Below are positions 12,095-23,639 of a stretch of 64,000 nucleotides of DNA, piece by piece; position 1 is the stretch's first letter, and each line of letters opens with the position of its first letter. Under the pieces are notes generated by a model that saw nothing but the letters and a program-made list of their open reading frames with translations, had not been told where the DNA came from and did no database searches. A program made the position numbers and the translations under genes. Source of the DNA: Trema orientale (lineage: Eukaryota > Streptophyta > Magnoliopsida > Rosales > Cannabaceae); contig JXTC01000506.1 of NCBI GenBank assembly GCA_002914845.1, forward strand, positions 143,341 to 207,340, in the 5' to 3' direction.

Positions 12095-12517
12095 CAGTAT
12101 CGGCTCTCCCTTTAGGCTAGTTAAGCAGTTGTCTAAGGCCCCCAGTAATAAGAAGGTCCCAAAATATCCTATATTATCCTTTTTCATATGTCAAGTTTTA
12201 AATATTTTTTGTTATTTTTATATATTTTTTTCTTTCTTTACATTTTAAATTTTACATTTGCTATTGGTCTTATTGTGTATATTTGATTCTTTATTAGGTG
12301 TAATGGTTTGTTTTATTGTTTTTCGGATGATATAACAATTTTTTTCTCCTCTTCAACATAATTTTTATTGTTTTTCGGATGATATAAGAATTTTTTTCTC
12401 CCCTTCAACATAATTTTTTTCTTCTTTTTTTTTTTTTAAATTTAAATCCCTTTTAGATAGCCCCTTTTAAAAATTTACTTGTTGCCTAGGGCTCCAAATT
12501 AGGTTGAGCCGGCTCTG
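12095..12517. mobile_element. non-autonomous hAT element in the left arm
   Basis: The ends are CAGTATCGGCTC and, from the right, CAGAGCCGGCTC, typical hAT termini. The flanks are GTGGCAAG (12087-12094) and GTGGTAAG (12518-12525), an 8-bp duplication with one change. The right arm of the inverted repeat lacks the insert at the matching point (about 15485), giving a clean empty site. The 423-bp interior is non-coding. Confidence 0.85.
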
Positions 12518-14139
12518 GTGGTAAGCCTAGGTTCTTTCACTCTATTAGTGCAATAGATAATATTAGGAAAATAATGAAGGACAGTGGCGAACAAGTTTCT
12601 TCTTTATTTAAGGAAACTTATTTTGGTTATTTTCTTGACCAATAAAAATTAGTAGGGCAAAATCAGTTAATCCATCATTTTCTGTTAAGAGATATTCAAC
12701 AACCAATTCAGAGGAGATATGGTTTAATATAAGTGAAAAAATTTACAGTTTGGAATGCAAGAATTTGCCCTTGCAAATAGTCTTTTTGTGTTGGTGATAC
12801 TGATAAGACTCGTTTTGAGTCCAAACGTAATCGGTTGTTTGAGAAGTATTTTAAGAAATATTTTAGGTTTGATAAGAATACATTTGTACATGTTTTTATG
12901 ACAGGAACATTTGAAACCAATGAAGATGTTGTTCATATTGCATATCTCTATTTAATTGAGAATTATCTATTCAGTACTCGTAAAGAAAAGCTGGTTTCTG
13001 AGATTAATATAGAAATTTGTGATCGTGATAAATACGGACAGTTTCCTTAGGGTAAAGAATTATGTAGGAATACTTTAAAGCACCTAAAGTATGCATTGAA
13101 GGATAAGAAAAATACCAGTATTGTTGAGGAGAAACCAATAGATTCCAAAGGGATAGGAAGTAGAAGATGCAATCTTGTAAGGGAAAAAATCGAAGAAAGT
13201 GAAAAATGAGAACGATAAGAATTCTTACAAGTTGATTGGGTTTCTTTTGACCTTTCAGATATGGGCTTATGAGATTTTTGATAAGTTAGTTGGTTTAGTT
13301 TGCCACAAGATTACTTTGAAGGTTTCTTGTATTCAAAATTATTTCGACGATGTTAATCTGTATTATAAAAAGCTTGAGAGGACTGTATTTGATGCTGATA
13401 AGGTAAGTATTTATTAATTTTTTGCTTTATGTTTTATGTGTATTGTTGAATTTTTAATATAGTTTTCTTTCTTATTCGATTTCAGATTGCAGTTCATAAT
13501 GTAATTCCCACTGTGGAGGAAATCAGTACATTTAGACTTAACTTCCTAAAAGACTATAAGAAGCTATTCTGGAGAACCTGACTAATGTTGCTACGACAAA
13601 TGATGATGATGATTTTATTAATTTTCCTTCAAAAGTTTCAGTGTGAGGTGCTCCCTCTACATCGAAAGCTAGCCAAGCTAAGGCTAGTGCTAGTGCTAGA
13701 GATTATGATTTGCAAATCCTATAGTTGAGTAAGGAAATGTATCTGATGAAGAAAGAAATTTTTCTTAGGCATGATTCGATTAAAAGGAGAATTGAACTGT
13801 TGAAGAAGGACTTTGATGGTAAGTTTGACGCCATTCTGACTTTTTTTGGGCTAAATTTCAGGAAAACTTAAGTGTTGATATTATTTTAGTCTCTATCAAT
13901 CATGTTTCTATTTCTGTTGGTTAGATTAATAAGGTAATCATTATATTTGTCTTTTTTAGAACAACTTTTGTTTTGTTATTAGTTCTCTTAGAAATTAGGA
14001 AACCATGTAACATGATATCGTTTCTTCTTAGTAACTATGTTGGTTTGCTGGAACCAATTTAAGTATTAGTAACCTATATAGTTTCATAAAAACTTGGGAG
14101 TTTCCTAGAAAACTTGATTTTTCACCTAATTTCTCTTGA

Positions 14140-16113
14140 AATTTAGCCAAAACAATCAGAATTCAAACTTAGCATCAAAATCCTTCTTCGACAGAACAAT
14201 ACTCCCTTTAATTGAATCATGCATAAAAAAAATTTCCTTCTTCATCAAATCTATTTCTTTGCTTAACTACAGGATATGCAAATCATAATCACTAGCACTA
14301 GCCTTAGCTTAACTAGCTTTCGATGTAGAGGGAGCACTTCGCATTAAAACTTTTGAAGGCACTAAAACTTTTGGAGGAAAATTAACAAAATCATCATCAT
14401 TATCAATTGCAGCAACATTAATCAAGTTCTCTAGAATAGCATTCTGTGGTCTTTTAGGAAGCTCATTAAGTCTAAACTTATTGACTTTTTCTACAGTAGA
14501 ATTATATTCTGAACTACAATATGAAATCGATTAAGAAAGAAAACTATATTAAAAAATCAACAACAAATATAAAACATAAAACAAAAAATTAAATAAATAC
14601 TTACCTCATCAGCATCAAATATAATCCTCTCAAGCTCTTCATAATAGAGATTAACATCAGTGAAATAATTCAGAATATGAAGAACTTTCGCAGCAGCCTT
14701 TTGGCAACCTTAACTATCCAACTTGTCAAAACTCTCATAAGCCTATATCTGAAAGGCCAAAGGAAACCCAATCAACTTGCAAGAATCCTTATCGCTCTCG
14801 GTTTTCACTTTTTTCGATTTTTTTCCTTTACTAGATTGCATCTTCTTCTTCCCTTTCCTTTGCAATCTATTGGTTTCTCCTCAATAATACTAGCATTTTT
14901 CTTATCATTCAATGCAGACTTTGGGTGCTTTAAAGTATCCCTACACAATTCTTTACCTCAATGAAATTGCCCATATTCACCACGATCACAAATTTCTATA
15001 TTAACCTTAGAAACTAACTTTGTTTTACGAGTACTAAATGGATAATTCTCAATTAAATAGAGACATGCAATATTAACAACATCTTCATCGGTTTCAAATG
15101 TTCTGTTCACAAAAAACATATTAAAAAGTTTTCTTATTAAACTTAGAATATTTCTTAAAATACTTCTCAAACAACCGATTACGTTTGAACCCAAAATGAG
15201 TCTTATCGGTATTACCAATACACAAAACACCATTGTAAGGGCAAATTCTTGCATGCCAAACTGTAAAATTTTATCACCTATATTAAACCATATCTCCTCT
15301 GAATTGGTTGTTGAACTTCTCTTAATAGAAAATGATGGATTAACTAACTTTGCCCTACTAATTTGTGCTAGTCAAGAAAATAACCAAAATAAGTTTCATC
15401 AAACAAAGAAAAAACTTGTTCGCCACTCTCTTTTATTATTTTCCTAATGTTATCTATTGCACTAACAGAGTGAAAGAACCTAGGCTTGCCACCAATCCTA
15501 TCTTCTAGTTTAATAATATATTCTCAGTCCCTAAAAAAAATTAAAAATACATGAAAAATACAAACACAAATCATTTTTATACCTTAATTGTATATACCAA
15601 AAAAACAAAAATAATAATAAAAGAAGTTATCATACCTTAATTGTATATACAAAAAAAAAATAAAAATAATAAAATGAAAAAGAAAAAAACCATGATTGTA
15701 TATACAAAATCAAGCATGTACTAGAAACTAAAATAGTTTCTTCCACAATACCTTAACCTTGCCAACTAAAATAAAAAAAAATAAAAAACTAGTTGTGAAG
15801 CCAAAATCAAGAATGAATACTAGAAACTAAAATATTTTTTTTCGTAATATCTTACCTTGCAAACTACAGAACCTTACACTAATTTCTACCTATTAGTACG
15901 AGCTTTAACTCGACAATTTTTAATAGAAGTTCGAAGGTCCTTCAAAGTGAGTTCATTCCTCTTATCTCCAATTCGGGGCAACTTTGACTCAGAAATTTTG
16001 CCTTTTCCTCCAACAAATTGTAGTGACTTTGGAGGAGCTATATTTTCCTTCGATTGTGAAACCTTATTCAATTGGAAAACTAGAGATGTCGATTGTACCC
16101 GAGTTGTGACCAA
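14140..16113 (-). pseudogene. DUF1985-type gene remnant, right arm
   Basis: Minus-strand counterpart of the left-arm gene. It keeps a longer 5' piece: an open stretch at 16113-15886 (KGKISESKLPRIGDKRNELT), whose end matches the left arm. Then come KILQFGMQEFALT near 15250 and a 98-codon open stretch at 15254-14958 carrying FETDEDVVNIACLYLIENYPF, and later a decayed CKLIGFPLAFQI block near 14780. The second intron's donor (14603-14604 in complement) is intact, but its acceptor reads CAT instead of CAG (near 14530). Several stops are present. Not expected to make protein. Confidence 0.7.
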
Positions 16114-16367
16114 GAAGAATCGCGATAGATACAGTAAAGAACAAGAATAAGAAAATCACGAATCAGTAAAAAAGAAAAAAAAAAAAAAAAGACTTAAAAG
16201 CTAAAATGGTGAAATGATTTTGAAAAATAAAAACGAAAATTTGGAAACCATCCATTAAACCCTCATTTCACTCTAAAGTCGGACGATTAAATCGTGCAAA
16301 TAAGAAAAGAAGATGAATCTCAAAAATTGTCCAATTTTAGGAGAGGAAAAAAAAAGTCGTACAAAAT

Positions 16368-17296
16368 AGGATTAATGGCACCATTGGTCCCCAACCTATG
16401 ATCATTTTGGGATATTGGTCCTCAACCCTTTTTTTGTGGCATTTAAGTCCTAAACGTTTATTTTTTTGGCATCATTAGTCCTTTTGGCATATTCCATCCA
16501 AGATTCTGTTAAAATTTATTTGAATGAGAGAAATTTTACACCATTGATCTCGAATTTTTAATTGTTTAAAAATTTGATCTGTAATTTTTTTTTTGGTATT
16601 CATATTTCTAATTAACAATATTGCGTCTGCCAATCTTTCAGAAAATTAAAATTCTAAAAAATTAATTTTTCGAAAGATTGACAGATGCAATTATATAAAG
16701 AAATGAACATTTAATGGAAAACTATAAAATTTTTCGGGCTTATTTGTTGCAAATAGTTAATTAATTTTTTAGAATAATCATTCATAATTACATGAATATT
16801 CAATGGATGTAGCAAATTTTCAGTCAAATTTGACTATGTAAAAGCATGTATAACTGTATACCAAAGTTTTTTAGTTTTAAAAATGGTAAGATAATTATTT
16901 TTTATTCATAAAGTCAGTATAGTTTGACATAAATTAAGGTTTATTAGTATAATTTTTTTCTTTTTTGAATTTGGTTTTTAAATGAACTATTTGTTTTATA
17001 TCCATCTTTGAATTTTAATTTTCTGAAAGATTGACAAATGCATTATTGTTAATCAAAAATATGAATACCAAAAAAAAAAATTATGGACCGAATTGTTAAA
17101 CAATTGAAAATTCAAGATAAATGATGCAAAATTTCTTTCATTCAAATAAATTTTAATAAAATCTTGGATGAAATATGCCAAAAGGACCAATGGTCCCGAA
17201 AAAACAAACGTTTAGAACTTAAATACCACAAAAAAAAAGGTTGAGACCAATATGCCAAAATAATCATAGGTTGGGGACTAATGGTACCATTAACCC
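16368..17296. mobile_element. 929-bp element with long terminal inverted repeats
   Basis: About 280 bp at each end are inverted copies: AGGATTAATGGCACCATTGG at 16368 against AGGGTTAATGGTACCATTAG read from 17297. The match extends to the block ATCTTTCAGAAAATTAAAA near 16636-16655 and 17020-17040. Both flanks carry TACAAAAT (16360-16367 and 17297-17304), an 8-bp duplication. The core is AT-rich and non-coding. A strong hairpin RNA would form if it were transcribed. Confidence 0.88.
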
Positions 17297-17345
17297 TACA
17301 AAATAAAATATATTGGGCCGGATCATGTTTTTAGAATATTTTTTT

Positions 17346-17634
17346 GGAGCTTATAGAAATATGACTAAATTTTAAGCCCAATTTAAATAAATATCCATTT
17401 GTCAAATGTTATAGCAAAATGTCCTGCATATATGCTTATATACCAAGTGTAAAATTATATATATAAAGTATAAAAAATTATATACATAGTGTATTTCAGT
17501 ACAGTAACTGAAATTGGTAGATAAACATATCTAACAAGTGTAAAAATATATATACATGAATATTTAGCTATAAAATTTAAAAAACAGACGTCTACTTGAA
17601 CTAATTTAAAATGATCATCAATCTAAATTTCTCT
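17346..17634 (-). mobile_element. family Q element, copy 2, inverted
   Basis: Reverse complement of the 292-bp element at 3209-3500, from GGAGCTTATAGAAATATG to CTAAATTTCTCT. It is more diverged than the other two copies and is flanked by T-rich tracts, so its target duplication is not decisive. It ends about 160 bp upstream of the OEP start codon. Confidence 0.8.
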
Positions 17635-17766
17635 ATTTTTTTTTTAACGTCATAGCCCATGTCATTTTCCCTGGGACAGCCCAACAGCAAAAGTTCATAA
17701 ATTGGCCCATGATAAGCCCCTTTATAATTGACTCCGCAAATACAGGAACGTCCTAAACTGAGCTCC

Positions 17767-17796
17767 AAGAAGAAGAAGAAGAAGAAGAAGAAGAAG
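17767..17796 (+). repeat. (AAG)10 microsatellite abutting a start codon
   Basis: Ten perfect AAG units lie directly before ATG 17797, in the leader of the OEP-like gene. The frame stays open through the repeat, so an upstream start is conceivable, but no ATG precedes the repeat in a way that improves the protein. Confidence 0.9.
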
Positions 17797-18057
17797 ATGG
17801 GGGCAATAACAACGGCAGTGATAGCGATAGCAGGAGTGGTACTTGGATGGATCACCATTGAGATCGCCTGCAAGCCCTGCCTCGAGAAGGGTCGCGAAGC
17901 CATTGATCGCTCTCTCAATCCCGATTACGACCCCGACGACAACGACCTCCGCGCTCCTCTTGACCCCAATCCCGATTCGGATAACGTTGCCGCAGATCCA
18001 AACGCCGCCGTTTCTACCTCTACTACTACTACTTCTGATGCAATCAAGGCCGTCTGA
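17797..18057 (+). CDS. chloroplast outer envelope OEP6/OEP7-like signal-anchored protein
   Basis: An 86-residue protein in one exon. Residues 1-20 form a hydrophobic helix (TTAVIAIAGVVLGWITIEIA). It is followed by a basic, conserved stretch, KPCLEKGREAIDRSLNP, then DYDPDD and a low-complexity Asp/Pro/Thr tail. This single N-terminal membrane anchor with a positive C-terminal flank, plus the GW-IEIA-KP-L pattern, matches the small OEP6/OEP7 family. Those proteins insert into the chloroplast outer envelope without a cleaved transit peptide. The molecular function of the family is poorly known. The start at 17797 is chosen because the hydrophobic anchor begins there; a longer frame upstream would only add poly-Lys. 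Identity is by pattern, so the exact orthologue is uncertain. Confidence 0.82.
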   Translation: MGAITTAVIAIAGVVLGWITIEIACKPCLEKGREAIDRSLNPDYDPDDNDLRAPLDPNPDSDNVAADPNAAVSTSTTTTSDAIKAV

Positions 18058-19224
18058 TCTACCCCTACTCTTTACTCCTCAGATATGATATATTAATTTA
18101 ATAATATGATCATACTCCTCTTTCTTTATTTTTTTCTTTTTTTTTTTTTTTTTTTTTAGTTTTTGATAAAATGGCGTTCATTATCATAATTATGAGGATG
18201 ATTAGTTTGTTGTGCCTCCACGTGGCACTGTATTCTTTTCGTGAGCTATGGAGAACTTGGGAGTGTTGTGCTTGTATTAATTCGACTTTGTGAATGTTAA
18301 AACTATGCCCAACTCTGATTATTATTGTTTTAAAGTCTTTGGTTTAGGGGGTTGCCTAATTGTTATTAACCAATCTTGATTTGTTTTGGTCTGTTATTTT
18401 AAACGTCACTTGTTAATTCCTTATACAAGGGGCTTTTGGATATTTTGGAAGAGTACGCTATGCAAATTCAAAATCAATGAAATAAAGAAATAAAAAATAA
18501 TATTAATTGCAGGCGTAGCATGGTGACTCGATTGAAATCTCTGCTCTTCGATAGAAAATAACAAATAAGACGGAGAAGAAATAATAAAAACAAGAAAGAA
18601 CGCAACCAAATTAAAGTACTCATTTTCCAATCAAGTGTCTTTTTTTTTTTTCCCTTCTTTAAAGTGATCGAGTCTCAGTATCTGATACATCAACAATCAT
18701 AAGCTTAAGCTGATTTTCTACCCCCCCAAAAAAAAAAAAAGGTAAAAATAAACGTGAGATTATTCGTAATTGAAATTTAATGTTTGAATCTCTCGATCTC
18801 GAGGGAAAAAAATCAACAAAATTTCTCGAATAATTTGTATCTCAATTCTCATACTCGTTTACAAAGTCCCTTTGAAACTAATATATGAAGAAAAAAAAAA
18901 TCAGCACAAAAGAACGAGAACCTGGCTTTTTTGTTTTTCGTGTTTTCAAACGAGGCCCTTTGTAATGAGACATGTTCTGAAACAATCCTATTTCTTTCCA
19001 AGAAACTAATAACTTCTTTGAGACGGAAACTCCATGAAAGGAATATAAATTGAAAGAAAACTAAATATAATTTACAATCAGTACCAATCTCATCAAAAAT
19101 GAAAACTACAACCATCATACTGTACATTAATCCGACACGATGGATGGAACATCCTGCCTCCTTCTGAGGAAGGAAGCTCTCCCATGTCATTTACATGTAG
19201 AACCCCCCCAAAAAAAAAGGTGGA
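18058..19224. other. region between convergent 3' ends of the OEP-like gene and CUL4
   Basis: It contains the probable 3' UTRs of both genes, a long T run at about 18137-18159, and homopolymer tracts near 18640, 18730 and 18890. Minus-strand frames at 18421-18630 and 18849-19190 lack recognisable domains and probably reflect UTR or spacer sequence. Confidence 0.5.
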
Positions 19225-22200
19225 TTATGCCAAGTAGTTGTAAATTTGAGGGTTGCTCTTGTCCCGCTCTAGGTACTCCCTATCGATGAGGCTTTCGATC
19301 CTCTTCTTCAAATCCGCCGGTTTTATCGGAAACTTGAGCTGCGGTCACCAGAAGACACAACGGTTACTTTATTTTCTCCAACAAACTCAATGTAAACTAT
19401 ATATCAAGAACAAAGATTGGATCCACTAGTTTGTGCCATTAGGTCAACCAAACTGGTGCTTTAACAACAATAACAGGCACTAAACAGTCTGAAGAAAACG
19501 CAAAAGTCGGAAAGTTATTTTCAATGATGACATTTTCACTTCCGTGATAGGAGATGATGTCACTTCTAAATGTTATGGCGCAACATAATTATCACACGAG
19601 TTTGTCCAAGTCAACGACAGAGAAAAATCTATCCATAATCAAAAATGAAAACAAAATGGATACCAATTTACCTGTTGGAAGAGTTCAGTAATCAAAAGCG
19701 TGTGACTTAGAACTTTCCGAGTTTTCATTATCCGAACAATAGCAGCATCAACCTGAAGAATAGAAGAACGTATTTAGCCCACAGATTGTTTAAGACCATA
19801 ATTTCTTCTGGGAATTGGACAAAATAAGTCCAGGCAGGAAAAAGGGAAAAAAGGCATGAAACAACAGTCAACCTGATATTGACGATCTTGGAATACTCTT
19901 TCAGTTGTGCTTGTGTTCTCCTCCACTGTTTCCTTCATCTGGATTGCATTTACCTTTACACAGGAAATAGAATGTTAGCCTCAAACTCCCCCATACAAGC
20001 TGGAATAAAGAGGGATTTCATACCAATCACAAAATTCTTCTCTCATGACTCGAGTAACCTCCAAGAAGTGAAGACAAAAGTGACAGAAGTACTTATGTTC
20101 AATTCACATTCCTTATTTCCCCAGCTAATATTTCGCTTTAGACAACAATAAAAAAATTGTACCTTGATGCGGTAAAGAGGAGCAGTAAATCCTTCATTGA
20201 ACACAAACGAATCATCGTCTTCCACGTCTCTCCCTTTAGGCAACTGTATATAATTCATGTTCAAAGCGATTAGATGGTAAGATATGATACCTTATGTTTC
20301 CAAATTCATCTGTTAAATGAAACTCCGAATTTACAAATCCTAAACCGCAATTACCATCCAGGCACCTACCTTTTGAAGAACTCTAACTTTTCCACATGCA
20401 AGAGATTGCAGAGTTCTTCTCAGTTCCTTGTCCTCAATGCCTGTGGAGTCTTTAATGTCTTGAAAACTTAGCTTCTCAGCATCATTAAATAGCATCAGAA
20501 CAACAGTCTGGCGCAAAACAAATTCAACATGACCAAATTTTATGATCCACCCATTTGGGCGGGCAGAACTTGTAGACTGAAAAAAGCAAATATTTCCCAC
20601 AGAAAGAGAAGGATTTTAGCCTAAACTATACCAAACCTGAAAAAGAGAAACCGCAAGCTCCTTTTTGCCTTTAGGAAACTCAGCTTTCAACACACAATGC
20701 CCCAATGAATTTTGCCACATTAAACGTCGTCCACTGTACTTGCTCAAGTAAAACTCCTTGAAAATGTCCTATTGCCAAAACAAATGAACGAGTTAGGCAA
20801 ACACACAAACATAAACACTAGTTATCATGAAGAGCATCCATAGAAATTCTCCTAACCTGATACACATTAAGTTCGTGAGGGAGTCTAACATCCATGGGGG
20901 GATATGTTGGCCAGTACCTGAAGCAAGCCATCAAAACAGCAGTTAAAGCTTCTTAGGATGTGAATCCAAATACGATTTAATTCGAATGAACATTATTCAA
21001 CCTACCCTGTTGTTAGGACATGAACACTCATCTCAATCCCCGATGGGAGTTTTGTCCTCGCCTGGGATGATTGTTTGAAGGACTCGTTTATCTCTTTTGA
21101 TAATTCAATATCCTAAAAACATGTAAAAGAGAACAGCAGAAGAATGTGTATTAGCATCAAAACTAAAAAGCTTGAATCAGAACGATAAATAGTTCAAGAA
21201 CGCAAGATGAAGAAGCTTCTAACATATCTTTGTCCTCACTAGACATGCTTTAAAGATTGGAAAAGCCCCAGACAAATTTTTATCATGAAAAACTAGATGG
21301 TTGGAGCCAATTATAAGCCTAAAGAAAGTTTCCCCACAAGAGGTTAATCTGACCCACAGTATCAGTTTTTTAAAAGTCAAAAATGTAGTTAACTGATTGA
21401 ATATAAACCAGAAACACTACTATTGGGAAGAAATAGTCTAGAGGCGACAATTTTGATTAGTCCGCCTCTTTTGGCAATTTTCAATTTTTTCATGAACAGG
21501 AAAGTACTATCTAGATGACCACTAGAAGACAACAAACCAGCAATATTAGAACAAAACCTTGAAAAACAAGATAATCAATTGATAGCAACTACTGGACCTA
21601 AAATTCATGAGGAAACAAGCACACCTTAAACATTCCCTCAAGTTTGTTCGTAAATTGACTGCCGCACTCAGTTTTCAGCTGCATCAGAAATAAAAAGCAA
21701 TGTTAATATGATATTTAGGTTAAATTAATTTTTTTTTTTTTAAAAAAAAAATCTAATCTAAACCTTAGAGATCATAGACTTCTCTGCATCAATAGAAGCA
21801 CTCTTCCCCAAAAGCAGCCTCTTTGCAAGATCTTTCTTATAGAAGGCTTCAAATACATCCTTGCCCTAAATTAAAAAAGGATAAAAGCAGTTGTTATTAC
21901 TAATTTATTGGTATCATGTTGAAGATGAACATAAACAAATATACAATTAATAAAAAGGAACAAACAGAATATGTCAGGAAAACATTTTACACTAAACAAA
22001 CAGATCAGCAATTGACTCTTCCATTCACAAACCAAACATACCTGTATAAACCTGAACAAAACCAAGACTTTGTCAAGTGTGCCCTCTAATTCTTCTTCAG
22101 AGGTACCCTTATTCCCAGCTCGAAGCTTCTCATCCAGAAACTTTGCAATCAGTTCTGCAGGTCGGTTCTGTCATACCAAAGACAATTTTGTACTCCTTAG

Positions 22201-23589
22201 AATTGATATACACAAATTTTGAGGACATAATGTGAAATGCAAAACTCGAGGGCTCGTGGAGGAAAGATTGGACAATGAGAGCATGGCAGGCACCAATAAA
22301 TTAACAATTTAACATTTAGTAACATGCTGATGGTAAGAGCATAAACCACATTATAAATCACATAGCTAAACTAAGTCTAAGGTTGCCAAGTACAATTATG
22401 CCCAGAGTGGGGAGGTCAAAAGAGCAAGTAATTAGGTTTTTGCTTTGGTAGCATAACCGTATTTACTAAATATTAAAACATTAGTGTTGTTCTTCTGCTA
22501 TGGAATGCGGAAAGCAAGTATCAAAGAAACTGAAAAAAAAAATAATCTTGCTTAATAGAATTATAATGATTTCTTCAATTTTCCAATTCACGCACTTGAT
22601 GTCTTTAAGCTAACAATAGAGTAACGAACTAGAAAAACCAAGTGGTCAGACTGCTTTAATCTAGATGCATGGAAGAACATCTAAGCTGGAAACAGTCAAA
22701 ACTCAAAAAGCTGGCCCTCTGAACAATAATTATGTTATACACATTACACTCATCATCGACCATCAGCAAAACACTTGAACAAAACCATAACCACAGTTTG
22801 AATATTTGATGCATGAAAAGTTAGACAAATGCATTTTCTTCTTTGCTATTAATTCAGCATATGAAATTTTAATCAGCTGCAAATCTGTTTCAGCCATATA
22901 TTTTACTGCATGCTAGCATTACAAGGCAACATATCTAAAACTAAACAAACAACTGTGTGACCAATAAAGGAATGGGTTCACAGCAAAAGAGCACATCAAT
23001 AATTTAGATGCGGTTCAACAGGGAAATAAAAAATACTAATCCTGCTTAAGCATGAGAAAGTAATAATAATTTCCCTGTTAAAATATGTCATACTTTCACC
23101 TCACGAATCTTTTCCTTATTTGATTTTTCTGCTCTACCTTTCCATTTTAAAATTACTGAAAACAAACAGGAAAAAACACGAAAACGAAAGTAGATGAGGG
23201 TAAAAATAAAAAATGCAACCTGACGCAGATTAATAAGATGCTCAAATGCATCCTTTATGGTATTGCAAAACGCTTCATTCTTGAAGAAGCTTTCTTCCCA
23301 TATCGTGTCAAGAGAAGCCTTAAATTCCAAAAGGGAGGACACCATATCTTTATCTTTCTCTTCATCCATGACAATGCCCTGTCCCGTTCTGCGGATGTAT
23401 GAGCTAAGGGCTTGCCTTAAAGATTCAAGAGCATTAACTCTAGAAAACAGATTGTATGTCCTCTGAAGGTCCTCAATACGATTCCCATTCATTAACATCG
23501 TGAACCCCTGGATGACATCCAAAGACGTAGCGTGAGATAGAAAGGTGGAAAAAAGTCAAAATTGATATACATGTGTATATACATATACA

Positions 23590-23639
<50 letters not shown>

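Larger units (their letters stand above)
11643..13868 (+). pseudogene. DUF1985-type (Ulp1/MULE-associated) gene remnant, left arm
   Basis: The pieces, in order, are an exon-1-like stretch (about 11643-11776), an exon from 12052 (after TTTTTGTAG) to 13402 (before GTAAGTATT), and a third from 13486 (after GATTTCAG). The second encodes the DUF1985 signature: FEKYFKKYFRFDK near 12835, a helix-rich middle (EDVVHIAYLYLIENYLF), EICDRDKYGQFP, then YKLIGFLLTFQIWAYE near 13226. These are family hallmarks of plant DUF1985 proteins found in Ulp1-protease-carrying MULEs. In-frame stops (for example after GQFP) and frameshifts break it, and a hAT MITE splits the second exon. No Ulp1 catalytic domain is visible. 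Intron retention shows DNA-level copying rather than retroposition. Confidence 0.72.
11641..15986. repeat. large inverted duplication with a short spacer
   Basis: The sequence from about 11641 to 13868 reappears in reverse complement from about 14140 to 15986, apart from a 423-bp insertion in the left arm. For example, CAAAGTTGCCCC at 11641 matches GGGGCAACTTTG at 15975, and ATTGGTGGCAAG at 12083 matches CTTGCCACCAAT at 15485. The inner spacer is about 270 bp. The arms have diverged by substitutions and small indels, so this is an old genomic structure. Both arms carry the same decayed gene with introns, the two copies pointing at each other. Confidence 0.85.

Noticed and set aside
11641..15986. 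Inverted duplication as an assembly artefact
   Set aside because: The arms differ by many substitutions and indels, and one holds an insertion with its own target duplication, which an assembly error would not produce.
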